Positions 25,060 through 33,886 of a DNA stretch of 64,000 nt are shown piece by piece. The notes below the pieces were generated by a model that saw only the letters and a list, made by a program, of their open reading frames with translations, did no database searches and had not been told where the DNA came from. The stretch is from JANOZM01 sp031429355 (GTDB taxonomy: Bacteria > Pseudomonadota > Gammaproteobacteria > Burkholderiales > Burkholderiaceae_E). A program made the translations under genes and the position numbers. The DNA is taken from NCBI GenBank assembly GCA_031429355.1, contig JANOZM010000019.1, positions 1 through 64,000 of the forward strand, written 5' to 3'. Position 1 is the first letter of the stretch. Each line of letters opens with the position of its first letter.

Positions 25060-25956
25060 ATGCTTAACGCTAGTTCGTTAACTGCGGCTGGTTCGTCAAC
25101 TGCCACTGGTTCGTTAATGGCAAATGATTCTTCTGTTGCTAGTCCATTAAAAGTGACTTCATCAGACGCAATACAATTTGCGTTTGGTCAAATTCGCCAT
25201 ACGCGTTTGACGCCTAAAAAGCATGCGTTTAGTTACCCCGGTTTCTATTTACGGGTACCGATTCACAATCTCGATCAATGCAATCGCGGTAATGTTTTGT
25301 TTGGGCTTAACCGAACTAGCCTAACTTCATTTCACGCGCAAGACCACGGGCCAAAAAATTCTGTAGGGCCTAAACAACCGGATCTGCTGTTATGGGTTCG
25401 CGGTCTACTAGAAAAAGAACAAATTATTGCCGACGGCGCAATTTGGTTGCATACATTTTCGCGTGTTTGGGGTTATCAGTTTAAGCCGGTCAGTTTTTGG
25501 TTTTGTCACGCTTCCAGTGGTCAGTTGGTTGCCGTTATTGCAGAAGTAAAAAACACCTTTGGCGAGCAACATTTATACTTGCTGCGAAACCCTGAACTAA
25601 ATACCGAAATAAAGTGGGGTACTTTGCTAAACGCTAGCAAAAACTTCCATGTCTCTCCGTTTTTCAAAGTTGAGGGGCGCTACGAATTTAGGTTTTTCAA
25701 TCGATCCGATCGATCGGTTGCGCGAGTCGATTATTTTATTAACGACACAATCGCTTTACAAACTAGCCTTAGTGGGCAGCATCAAAGTATTAACAAAAAA
25801 AGCGCCTTAAAAGCGCTGCTATCGTACCCAGCATTTAGTTTGGGTGTGGTCGCCCGAATTCATTGGCATGCCCTACGCTTATGGGCCCAAAAGAGAATTC
25901 CTTTTATTACAAAACCAAGTCCTCCAAAGACACTTATCACGTACGGTGAACCATGA
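25060..25956 (+). CDS. DUF1365 protein
   Basis: A 298-residue protein. The DUF1365 core starts near residue 40 (IRHTRLTPKKHAFSYPGFYL) and includes PVSFWFCHASSGQLVAVIAE and VKNTFGEQHLYLL with KNFHVSPFF. The biochemical role is unknown, but the family is almost always next to a flavin oxidoreductase and a Cfa-like methyltransferase, as here. The first 35 residues are a Ser/Thr/Ala-rich extension coded by an 18-bp repeat; the true start could lie further in. It overlaps the next gene by 4 bp (ATGA). Confidence 0.87.
   Translation: MLNASSLTAAGSSTATGSLMANDSSVASPLKVTSSDAIQFAFGQIRHTRLTPKKHAFSYPGFYLRVPIHNLDQCNRGNVLFGLNRTSLTSFHAQDHGPKNSVGPKQPDLLLWVRGLLEKEQIIADGAIWLHTFSRVWGYQFKPVSFWFCHASSGQLVAVIAEVKNTFGEQHLYLLRNPELNTEIKWGTLLNASKNFHVSPFFKVEGRYEFRFFNRSDRSVARVDYFINDTIALQTSLSGQHQSINKKSALKALLSYPAFSLGVVARIHWHALRLWAQKRIPFITKPSPPKTLITYGEP
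25073..25126 (+). repeat. 18-bp repeat, three degenerate units, in the DUF1365 N-terminus
   Basis: GTTCGTTAACTGCGGCTG, GTTCGTCAACTGCCACTG and GTTCGTTAATGGCAAATG follow one another and give the Ser-Leu/Ser-Thr-Ala-x-Gly pattern at the protein's start. Confidence 0.8.
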
Positions 25957-27332
25957 AATCCTCAAGCACGGCGCTGGCCTCCAGCGCCCCTTTTACAAAC
26001 AATCCGACGTTTCAACCAAACGATTCTGCAAACGACGCCACCTCTGATCAGACGCTTGGCAAAACCAGTTCAGTAGTATCAGATGCGGTTTCCATTAATG
26101 CACCCACTTCAATGATTGGTTCATCGACAGAAACCATTCCGGCCGCAGGTAAGATGGCTTTGCGATTTCTAAAAAAAATCTCTCTCGGTTCTTTGCGGTT
26201 AGTTACGCCGGGTGGGCAAACATTTAGTTTTGGCAGCTCGACTCAAACTGGCGACCAGGCGCATCACGCTCACGTTCAGTTAAGCAATTGGAATTTATGC
26301 TCAGCGATTTTAAAGAGCGGTGATATTGGCTTTGCTGAGGGCTATATGGACGGTGACTGGAAAACCGAAGACTTAGCCGAATTGCTCAAATTAATCATCG
26401 CTAACCGCAACCAACTAGAAAGTATTGTTTACGGCTCTTGGTGGGGTCAACTGACTTATCGGGTCCGTCATTGGTTTAACCGCAATACCAAAGCACAAGC
26501 TAAGAAGAACATCCACGCGCATTACGATTTAGGCAACGAGTTTTACAAACTTTGGCTCGATCAAAGCATGACCTACTCTAGCGCGTTGTTCGCCGGCAAG
26601 CCCAACCTCACTTTAGAGCAAGCGCAGCAGGCCAAATACGACCGCGCACTTTCAGAGCTGCAATTACAACGACCATCGAATGTTTTAGAGGTTGGTTGTG
26701 GTTGGGGCGGTATGGCCCAAACGGCGGCTCAAGCGGGTCACCAAATTACGGGTCTTACCCTGTCGAGCGAACAGCTCGAATGGGCCGAAAAACGCTTGCA
26801 GGTTTTAGGTAAAGAAAAACAAACGCACTTTTTGCTGCAAGACTATCGCGATACCGACGGACAATTTGACGGCATTGTTTCGATTGAAATGTTCGAAGCG
26901 GTCGGTGAACAGTACTGGCAAAGCTACTTCGAGTGCCTTCAACGCAATTTGAAACCCGGCGCGCGCGCTTGCATACAAAGCATTACGATTGCCGACGAGT
27001 TATTCGAACGCTATCGAAGCAGTACGGATTTTATTCAACAATATATATTTCCAGGCGGAATGCTGCCGAGCCCAAGCAAATTTAAAGCGCTTGCGACAGC
27101 CCACGGCTTTATTGTCGAGAAAACCTTCGCTTTCGGCTACGACTATGCACAAACTTTAAAGTTATGGCGTCAGGATTTTATGCAACGACTCGACGAAGTA
27201 AAACAACTGGGCTTTGATGATCGATTCAACAAAACCTGGGAATTTTACTTAGCGTATTGCGAAGCGGCATTTGCAAAAAACAATACCGATGTGATGCAGT
27301 TTACATTGCACAAACCAGTGGTTAATAAATGA
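25953..27332 (+). CDS. cfa: Cyclopropane-fatty-acid-synthase-like SAM methyltransferase
   Basis: Methyltransferases of this family modify unsaturated acyl chains of membrane phospholipids with S-adenosylmethionine. Seen here: a Cfa N-domain (KSGDIGFAEGYMDGDWKTED), AHYDLGNEFYKLWLDQSMTY, the SAM motif VLEVGCGWGGMAQ (about 244-256), QDYRD, and IEMFEAVGEQYW and QQYIFPGGMLPS. Length is 459; the first 65 residues are a Ser/Thr/Ala-rich extension unlike usual Cfa. The start overlaps the DUF1365 stop (ATGA), which favours this start. Product could be cyclopropane, methylated or furan fatty acid. Confidence 0.92.
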   Translation: MKSSSTALASSAPFTNNPTFQPNDSANDATSDQTLGKTSSVVSDAVSINAPTSMIGSSTETIPAAGKMALRFLKKISLGSLRLVTPGGQTFSFGSSTQTGDQAHHAHVQLSNWNLCSAILKSGDIGFAEGYMDGDWKTEDLAELLKLIIANRNQLESIVYGSWWGQLTYRVRHWFNRNTKAQAKKNIHAHYDLGNEFYKLWLDQSMTYSSALFAGKPNLTLEQAQQAKYDRALSELQLQRPSNVLEVGCGWGGMAQTAAQAGHQITGLTLSSEQLEWAEKRLQVLGKEKQTHFLLQDYRDTDGQFDGIVSIEMFEAVGEQYWQSYFECLQRNLKPGARACIQSITIADELFERYRSSTDFIQQYIFPGGMLPSPSKFKALATAHGFIVEKTFAFGYDYAQTLKLWRQDFMQRLDEVKQLGFDDRFNKTWEFYLAYCEAAFAKNNTDVMQFTLHKPVVNK

Positions 27333-28015
27333 ATATAGTCTCCCAACGATTCAAAGTACCACTACCGCGAAAGCTCTGTGCGGTAGCTTGTCTATCGGTT
27401 GCATTTTTCGTATTCTCCGGCACGACAACGCCTTCACAAGCATTAGCGCAAAGTAAAAACCTAGCGGCCAGTAGTGTTCCCGATAGTCGTTTACTAGGTA
27501 GCGGAACTTTACGTTGGCTCGCATTTAAGGTTTACGAGGCACGTCTTTACGCACCAATCGAATTAGTCAGCGCAAAAAATTGGCAGCAAGTGCCACTGGC
27601 ATTGCAACTCACCTATGCGCGGTCGATAAAAGGCGAGCAAATCGCCCAAACCAGTGCCGACGAAATGAGCCGCATAGGTACCGGCGATTCAGCAAAAATT
27701 GCAGCGTGGACTGTTGCAATGAAACAGCTGTTCCCCGATGTGAAAGAAGGCGACCAAATTGTCGGTGTGTACAAACCGAATCAAAGCGTGGCGTTTTTTC
27801 TTAACGGAAAACCACTCACCATTACTTCCGGCACAAGTACAACAAATCTAGGCGCTTTGAGCGACCCCAATTTTGGCAAAGCATTTTTTGCAATTTGGTT
27901 AGATACCAAAACGCGAGATCAAGGTTTACGAAAAGCACTGTTGGGTCAACTAGCCGACGAGTCGAACTCAGGCGGCTCTTACAACAATTTGAATTCACCG
28001 GCGTCTGCGAACTAA
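27329..28015 (+). CDS. Chalcone-isomerase-like exported protein
   Basis: A 228-residue protein with a signal peptide (VACLSVAFFVFSGTT, then AQS) and a chalcone-isomerase-like domain (SGTLRWLAFKVYEARLYAP, then LTYARSIKGEQIAQTSADEM). Bacterial members lack flavonoid chemistry; several bind fatty acids. The sequence suggests a periplasmic acyl-chain binding role. It overlaps cfa by 4 bp. Confidence 0.82.
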   Translation: MNIVSQRFKVPLPRKLCAVACLSVAFFVFSGTTTPSQALAQSKNLAASSVPDSRLLGSGTLRWLAFKVYEARLYAPIELVSAKNWQQVPLALQLTYARSIKGEQIAQTSADEMSRIGTGDSAKIAAWTVAMKQLFPDVKEGDQIVGVYKPNQSVAFFLNGKPLTITSGTSTTNLGALSDPNFGKAFFAIWLDTKTRDQGLRKALLGQLADESNSGGSYNNLNSPASAN

Positions 28016-28016
28016 G

Positions 28017-29378
28017 GTGAGCGACTCTTCAAACATTAAACCGGAACCTTACGCAAATACACAACTAGTAGGCTATGGCTTGCTGCGTATGCCGCTAGCA
28101 TTGATTGAATTACCACTATTTTTGTTTTTACCAAGTTTGTACGCGGGCACCCATGGCATGTCGCTAACGGTACTTTCCTTGGTACTTTTTGCCACTCGTT
28201 TTGTCGACGCGTTTATCGACCCGATAGTAGGCAGTTTGGTTGCAAAAAAACGCGATTCTTGGGGCTACCTGCGTTGGATTTTATGCGCCGCTCCAGTAAT
28301 CGGTTTGGGGTTTATCGTGTTACTTAGCCCACGGCCTAATTCGGTGTCGTTACTAACCTCATTAATTGCTGGTTCAGTGCTAACGTTTTTAGCTTACAGC
28401 GTAATCTCCATCGCTTATCAAGCGTGGGGTGCGGACATCAGTCGTAACGACCAAGAAGCCACAAAAATTGTTGGCGTGCGCGAAATTTTTGGTTTAGTTG
28501 GGGTTGTTCTGGCCTCGTCTTTGTTGCGCGTTGAGACAATTCAATATTTACTAATGTTCTTTTGCGTGTTGCTGGTTATTGCGGGTGTTGGGTTGCGTTG
28601 GGTACCAAAGCCGGTAGTCGCAACAGACAAACCGGCATTAAATTCAACAGGGTCTACGCAAGCCTCATCGACCCAAGTTTTGGCAGCCGATAATTTAAGT
28701 GCTGCAAATGCAATTAACAACAATACCCCGGAAAAAAACGGCGTAATCGCTCAACTAACCCAACTGCGCACCGACCAACGCTTTTGGCGACTAATGTCGG
28801 TGTTTTTGATTAATGGTATAGCCACCGCTATTCCAGCTACCTTGGTTTTGTTTTTTATCGAAGATGTTATTGGCGCAAAAGCAAAGATTCCAATGTATTT
28901 GCTGGCCTACTTTCTATCGGGGGCCATCGGTATGCCCGCGTGGGTTTGGGCGTGTAAACGTTTAGGGCTAGAGGCCACTTGGCTATTGGGCATGATTTTT
29001 TCAGTGTTAGCGTTTGCTTGGACCGTTGGCTTGGGTCCGGGCGATCAAATTCAGTTTTTGGTTGTTTGCATTGTTACTGGGTTAGCACTAGGTGCAGATC
29101 TTGCACTACCGCCTGCAATACTTGCATCGGTCATTAAAGCAGCGGGCAAATCGCAATCGGCCGAAGCCAGTTATTTTGGTGTCTGGAGTTTTGCCATTAA
29201 GTTAAATTTAGCGCTAGCGGCAGCCATTAGTTTGCCACTGGTGCAATGGGGTGGCTATCAACCGGGTAACCGAATAGACACGCTAGCATTAAGCATGGTG
29301 TACGCCGCTTTGCCCTGCGCACTAAAGTTATTGGCCGGCATGTTGCTATGGTTACGCCCTATCGTGCGCCTTTCTTAG
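28017..29378 (+). CDS. MFS transporter, GPH-sugar/cation-symporter-like
   Basis: A 453-residue polytopic membrane protein with about 12 segments. The motif FATRFVDAFIDPIVGSLVAKK is typical of the glycoside-pentoside-hexuronide group. A hydrophilic loop (about 200-245) is Ser/Asn/Thr-rich. It starts at a GTG 1 bp after the previous stop. In this cluster family, members may flip or export lipid-derived molecules rather than sugars; that is inference. Confidence 0.85.
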   Translation: MSDSSNIKPEPYANTQLVGYGLLRMPLALIELPLFLFLPSLYAGTHGMSLTVLSLVLFATRFVDAFIDPIVGSLVAKKRDSWGYLRWILCAAPVIGLGFIVLLSPRPNSVSLLTSLIAGSVLTFLAYSVISIAYQAWGADISRNDQEATKIVGVREIFGLVGVVLASSLLRVETIQYLLMFFCVLLVIAGVGLRWVPKPVVATDKPALNSTGSTQASSTQVLAADNLSAANAINNNTPEKNGVIAQLTQLRTDQRFWRLMSVFLINGIATAIPATLVLFFIEDVIGAKAKIPMYLLAYFLSGAIGMPAWVWACKRLGLEATWLLGMIFSVLAFAWTVGLGPGDQIQFLVVCIVTGLALGADLALPPAILASVIKAAGKSQSAEASYFGVWSFAIKLNLALAAAISLPLVQWGGYQPGNRIDTLALSMVYAALPCALKLLAGMLLWLRPIVRLS

Positions 29379-29412
29379 TCCAGACAATTTTAATTTTTTC
29401 AATCGAGTCCAA

Positions 29413-30009
29413 ATGAAGTCTCTATCTACACGTCCCGCATTTTTTATAAGATTCCTTTCAAGCGCCTTGTCTTACTTGCATTCAATGTTAAAAGCCACCG
29501 CGATTGGTCTTTGCGCCTTATTGGTATCAAGCTGTGCAAGCGTCACGCCGGATACCTACAAAGCCGAAAAACCCACTTTGGTTTTAGAAAATTATTTCAA
29601 CGGCATTGTAGATGGCTGGGGTATGTTTCAGGACCGATCAGGTCAAGTCATCAAACGCTTTACCGTTGTGATGCGTTGCACTTGGACCGGCGATACCGGC
29701 GTCTTGGACGAAGACTTTACCTATTCTGACGGCACAAAAGAAAAACGTATTTGGACAATCAAGCGTTTAGGCAACAACCGCTACATTGGAACTGCAAGTG
29801 ATGTCGTTGGACAAGCCGATGGTCAGGCCAGTGGCAATGCTCTGCAATGGAACTACACCCTTGCTCTCAAGGTGGGTGAAAAAACCTACGACGTAAAAAT
29901 GAATGACTGGATGTATTTAGTAGACGAAAAGGTTTTGATTAATCGCGCTGCAATGAGCAAATTTGGCGTACATTTGGGCGACGTCACCCTTTCATTTACA
30001 AAGCGTTAA
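29413..30009 (+). CDS. DUF3833 lipoprotein
   Basis: Family-typical sequence YFNGIVDGWGMFQDRSGQVI, FTVVMRCTWTGDTGVLDEDF and MNDWMYLVDEKVLINRAAMS. A lipobox (CALLVSSC, Cys about 41) predicts an outer- or inner-membrane lipoprotein. The ATG at 29485 gives a cleaner signal peptide and may be the true start. Function unknown; a lipocalin-like fold is plausible. It is a constant member of these lipid clusters. Confidence 0.82.
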   Translation: MKSLSTRPAFFIRFLSSALSYLHSMLKATAIGLCALLVSSCASVTPDTYKAEKPTLVLENYFNGIVDGWGMFQDRSGQVIKRFTVVMRCTWTGDTGVLDEDFTYSDGTKEKRIWTIKRLGNNRYIGTASDVVGQADGQASGNALQWNYTLALKVGEKTYDVKMNDWMYLVDEKVLINRAAMSKFGVHLGDVTLSFTKR

Positions 30010-30011
30010 TT

Positions 30012-30791
30012 TTGAATCCTCCTATTATTAATTGGCGTGATAAACGCGTTTGGTTGGTGGGTGCCTCTAGCGGCATTGGTGCTGCTATGGCGATCGAGTT
30101 GCAGCGCTTAGGCGCTAAGGTGGCGTTGTCGGCGCGCCGCGCCGAAGCATTAACTGCGCTTGACCGATCTGCCAGCGGAAGTTCAATCAAACCCATGGTG
30201 CTGCCACTAGACGTTACCGACCCCAACGCCTGTGACTTAGCACTTAAGCAAATTGTGGCCCAATGGGGCGGCATTGATGTTGTTGTTTGGTTGGCTGGCA
30301 CGTACTCGCCAATGCGTGCACAACAATTTGATGCGGCGTTGGCCGCCAAAGTGCTGCGGGTTAATTACGAATCTTTGTTATACGGTCTCGGGTCTATTAT
30401 TCCGGCTATGCGCGCGCAGGCAAGTGGCACCATTGCTTTAGTTTCAAGCGTCGCTGGCTACGGAGGATTACCCAAGTCTATTGCCTACGGCCCAACAAAA
30501 TCGGCAATGATCAATTTGGCCGAAACCTTGTATATGGATTTACGCCCCGAAGGTATTGGTGTTGTGTTAATTTCACCCGGTTTCGTAGATACGCCTTTGA
30601 CCAAACAAAATGAATTTAAAATGCCCGCGTTAATAACAACCGAACAAGCCGCGCAAGAAATTTTACGTGGGCTTGAAAAAGGTCAATTCGAAATTGCGTT
30701 TCCAAAACGCTTTACGAACTGGCTGCGCTTTTTACGGCTGATGCCATACGGTATTTATTTTCGCATCGTTAGTCGGTTCACAGGTCTTTAA
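30012..30791 (+). CDS. Short-chain dehydrogenase/reductase
   Basis: A 259-residue SDR. Cofactor motif LVGASSGIGAAMAIEL at the N-terminus, then VWLAGTY, Ser in SSVAGYGG and the catalytic YGPTKSAM (Tyr-x-x-x-Lys). The C-terminal end KRFTNWLRFLRLMPYGIYF suggests membrane association. It begins at a TTG 2 bp after DUF3833. The likely substrate is a lipid-derived carbonyl. Confidence 0.88.
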   Translation: MNPPIINWRDKRVWLVGASSGIGAAMAIELQRLGAKVALSARRAEALTALDRSASGSSIKPMVLPLDVTDPNACDLALKQIVAQWGGIDVVVWLAGTYSPMRAQQFDAALAAKVLRVNYESLLYGLGSIIPAMRAQASGTIALVSSVAGYGGLPKSIAYGPTKSAMINLAETLYMDLRPEGIGVVLISPGFVDTPLTKQNEFKMPALITTEQAAQEILRGLEKGQFEIAFPKRFTNWLRFLRLMPYGIYFRIVSRFTGL

Positions 30792-30795
30792 AGCA

Positions 30796-31239
30796 ATGCA
30801 TAGCGCAACCAATCAATACAAACCGCCATTACAAAAAGCAATTGGCTACTTTGAAAATTTATCGGTAGACGATGTAAAACGCATGGCCACTTTTTACACG
30901 GAAGACGCTTACTTCAAAGACCCATTTAACGAAGTTACTGGTGTTCAAGCAATTACCAAAATTTTTGATCACATGTTTGTCAAAGTAAAAGCACCGCGCT
31001 TCGTCATCGTATCGGTCATTGAAGGTGAAAACGAAGCTTTTTTAAGTTGGGATTTTTTCTTAACCTTTAAAGGCGAAACCGAGCCGCGAAAAATTCATGG
31101 CGCAACACATCTCAAGTTTGCTGCCGATGGGCGCATTGCATCCCATCGCGATTATTGGGATGCCGCAGAAGAGCTTTACGAAAAGCTGCCATTAGTTGGC
31201 AGTATCATGCGGTTCTTAAAGAATCAGGCAAACAAGTAA
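30796..31239 (+). CDS. SnoaL-like/NTF2-fold protein
   Basis: A 147-residue protein with the NTF2-like pattern YFENLSVDDVKRMATFYTED, YFKDPFNEVTGVQAI and FDHMF, ending in HRDYWDAAEELYEKLPLVGS. Family members are ligand-binding cups or isomerases; no catalytic residue can be named. It sits 4 bp after the SDR and 2 bp before the DUF599 gene. Confidence 0.8.
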   Translation: MHSATNQYKPPLQKAIGYFENLSVDDVKRMATFYTEDAYFKDPFNEVTGVQAITKIFDHMFVKVKAPRFVIVSVIEGENEAFLSWDFFLTFKGETEPRKIHGATHLKFAADGRIASHRDYWDAAEELYEKLPLVGSIMRFLKNQANK

Positions 31240-31241
31240 AC

Positions 31242-31958
31242 GTGAATTATTTCAACACCGTTTTAAGTTGGTTAACTTGGCAAGACTGGACAGCGCTGAC
31301 TTGGTTCTTTATTGCTTGGGTTGGCTACGCTTGGTTCGCCAAGAAAAAATCGACCGAGAAACACTCGCTGTTAGTTTTAACTAATCGCGAGAGACGAAAC
31401 TGGATGCTAGCCTCGATAAAACGCGACAATCGCGTAATAGACGGCGTAGTCGTACAAAGCTTAGTGGGCAGCCCCAGTTTTTTTGCTTCCACGACCATTT
31501 TGATTATTGGTGGTTTGTTGGCTCTTTTGGGCACCACCGATAAAGCATCCGAATTTGTAAAAGAAATTCCTTTCGCAGTTCGCACGTCCGCATTGTTGTT
31601 CGATTTAAAGTTGTTTTTAATGCTCGGTATTTTTGTTTACGCGTTCTTTAGGTTTACGTGGAGCCAGCGTTTGTATTCTTTTGGTGCTTTATTGGTCGGT
31701 GCAGCGCCCGAGTGCCATTCGTTTACTACCGATGAATCACGAGAGGCTTGGGCAGACCGTGCGGGCAAAGTGATGGCAATGGCTGCCGAAACGTTTAACG
31801 ATGGCTTACGCGCCTATTATTTAGCGTTTGCGGCCATCGGCTGGTTTGTGTCCCCAATTGCGTTTGGATTAGCTACCGCTGGCGTATTGGTCATTTTGTA
31901 CCGACGCGAGTTTAAGTCGGACGTCTTGGCAATATTAGCCAGCGATCAGAAAAATTGA
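31242..31958 (+). CDS. DUF599 membrane protein
   Basis: A 238-residue integral membrane protein with about five hydrophobic helices. The family phrase is RRNWMLASIKRDNRVIDGVV, then QSLVGSPSFFASTTILIIGG and FRFTWSQRLYSFGALLVGAA. Role unknown. The start is a GTG at 31242, 2 bp after the SnoaL-like gene, so it is an operon member. A longer in-frame extension would overlap that gene and is unlikely. Confidence 0.83.
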   Translation: MNYFNTVLSWLTWQDWTALTWFFIAWVGYAWFAKKKSTEKHSLLVLTNRERRNWMLASIKRDNRVIDGVVVQSLVGSPSFFASTTILIIGGLLALLGTTDKASEFVKEIPFAVRTSALLFDLKLFLMLGIFVYAFFRFTWSQRLYSFGALLVGAAPECHSFTTDESREAWADRAGKVMAMAAETFNDGLRAYYLAFAAIGWFVSPIAFGLATAGVLVILYRREFKSDVLAILASDQKN

Positions 31959-32029
31959 TCGTCTTGTTATGCGACATATCATCGATTGATAACCCACCGT
32001 TCACAATCTGTCGTTAGAATAAAAGTGAA

Positions 32030-32956
32030 ATGCAAAATATGACTAACTCAGAAATGGCCCCAGTGACCAATCCCACGAAAACCTCTCCCATGCTGTATCC
32101 GGAACTTTTCAAGGCACTCGAATCAGTTCGTTGGAATATGGACAAAGATATTCCTTGGGATAGTTTTGATGCCTCGCTTCTTACCGACGAACAAGCGCAA
32201 ACAATTCGCTTAAATGCAATTACCGAATGGTCCGCATTGCCAGCAACAGAAATGTTCTTGCGCGACAATCGTCACGACAGCGATTTTTCGGCGTTTATGT
32301 CAGTTTGGTTTTTTGAAGAGCAAAAGCATTCATTGGTGTTGATGGAATATTTACGGCGCTTTCGGCCCGACTTAGTACCCACAGAACAAGAACTACACGC
32401 TGTGCGATTTGAGTTTGACCCGGCCCCGGCCCTTGACACTTTGATGATGCACTTTTGCGGCGAAATTCGATTAAACCATTGGTATCGCCGCGCCTCAGAA
32501 TGGCATACCGAGCCAGTCATCAAAGCCATTTACGAACATATTTCACGCGATGAAGCACGCCACGGTGGTGCCTATTTGCGCTACATGAAAAAAGCCATTG
32601 ACGATGTTGGCGATGTAGCGCGCGCTTCGTTCGCAAAAGTAGGTGTGTTAATGGCCAGCGCCAAACGATCGAGCAAGGCGCTGCACCCGACTAATTTGCA
32701 TGTCAACAAATCATTGTTTCCAAACGACACCGTACAAAGTCGCTTGCCGGACCCATCGTGGTTAGAGCGTTGGTTAGATCACCAAATTCGATTTGACGAA
32801 CAATGGGAAACCAAAGTCATTGACCGTATTTTGCACAACATGTCTTTGTTGATGGAACACAGCTTTAAAACGGTGCAAGATTTAAATCGGTATCGCAAAG
32901 AGTTGAATAAGGCGGTGGCTAGTGCCAGCGAAGGTGCGACTAACGCAGTAAGTTAG
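32030..32956 (+). CDS. Ferritin-like diiron protein (acyl-ACP-desaturase-like)
   Basis: A 308-residue soluble helical protein. Two ExxH motifs, E97-Q-K-H100 (FFEEQKHSLVLMEYL) and E175-A-R-H178 (RDEARHGGAYLRYM), plus E145 (CGEIRLNHWYRRASEW) and E66 or E74 in the first helix, supply a carboxylate-bridged diiron site. The arrangement resembles soluble acyl-ACP desaturases and related N-oxygenases. It lies 71 bp after the DUF599 gene, same strand. A role oxidising acyl chains in the light-controlled lipid cluster is plausible but inferred. Confidence 0.72.
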   Translation: MQNMTNSEMAPVTNPTKTSPMLYPELFKALESVRWNMDKDIPWDSFDASLLTDEQAQTIRLNAITEWSALPATEMFLRDNRHDSDFSAFMSVWFFEEQKHSLVLMEYLRRFRPDLVPTEQELHAVRFEFDPAPALDTLMMHFCGEIRLNHWYRRASEWHTEPVIKAIYEHISRDEARHGGAYLRYMKKAIDDVGDVARASFAKVGVLMASAKRSSKALHPTNLHVNKSLFPNDTVQSRLPDPSWLERWLDHQIRFDEQWETKVIDRILHNMSLLMEHSFKTVQDLNRYRKELNKAVASASEGATNAVS

Positions 32957-33039
32957 TCTGCAAAAAACAATGGTCGAAATTAGTCAATGTATTCGGTTGC
33001 AATTGCACAGACGCAAGGAATTGAGCCGAGGCTGCCGTA

Positions 33040-33690
33040 TTATTTCTGGGGACAAGCCCGCACTGGCAACTGCAACAACAACTGCCGAGTCGCCTCAACT
33101 TTGGCTTTGGGAACATCCGCAATGCGAACACCAGCCTTCGGCGGGTTTGGCCGAGGCACAATGTTAATGTCGTCTGCACCGCGCATTTTCAAACTACCCG
33201 CCAAAGTCTCGGCACTTTCTTTATTATTAAATATCCCTAACGAAACGGCGTTCTTTAACGGCCCTTCAAGAATTGAATAGGTTTCGCGCACCCCCGACAA
33301 ATTACGCAATTGCTGTTCACGTCGCTGCGCTTCGCGAAGCGATGAGTGCACACTGGTCATCACCATATAGGCAATACCATCATCAATTTGGGTGGCTTCC
33401 ACTTTTAGCTCGCGATCTGCGCGGGCGATATTGAGTTGTAGCGCTTCGGCCTCGGCGGCGGTCAACGGACCAACGTCGAAGCACTCGGTCGGTGGCGGGG
33501 CCGGCGGCGGCAAGGTGGATGCAGTGTTGCCCGCCGCATCCAACGAAACGGGCGTAGCAATAGTTGGGGCGAGTTGCTTTTTCATGCGCTGGGGTTCGGG
33601 CGCATCTTCTAGCAAGTTGGGCGTCCACCCTTGTAGCTGGGTAAAAAGCAAAACGTTTAGACCCAGCAAAATAAATAAAAACGGTCTCAT
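33040..33690 (-). CDS. SPOR-domain membrane protein
   Basis: A 216-residue protein with an N-terminal membrane anchor (FLFILLGLNVLLFTQL), a Pro-rich segment (about 60-75) and a C-terminal SPOR-like region (YMVMTSVHSSLREAQRREQQ; AVSLGIFNNKESAETLAGSL). SPOR domains bind denuded peptidoglycan glycans at division sites. It is a single gene between convergent and divergent neighbours. Two other SPOR proteins lie at 55773 and 58752. Confidence 0.78.
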   Translation of the reverse strand: MRPFLFILLGLNVLLFTQLQGWTPNLLEDAPEPQRMKKQLAPTIATPVSLDAAGNTASTLPPPAPPPTECFDVGPLTAAEAEALQLNIARADRELKVEATQIDDGIAYMVMTSVHSSLREAQRREQQLRNLSGVRETYSILEGPLKNAVSLGIFNNKESAETLAGSLKMRGADDINIVPRPNPPKAGVRIADVPKAKVEATRQLLLQLPVRACPQK

Positions 33691-33886
33691 GAAAACTTTA
33701 CGGTTACTTTGATGGCTAAATTAGTTGCTGAGTATTTCTACTTACAATTGAATAACTCAATGATACCTTTTTCGACGCCGCGCGTTAAGACAGTGGCCTG
33801 TAGCTGTATTGCGCAGTAATTTAGCAAAACAGCGCAGTCGTGCCTTTATGCTGTACAGTCTTAAAAACTTTCTTGGAGATTTGTTT

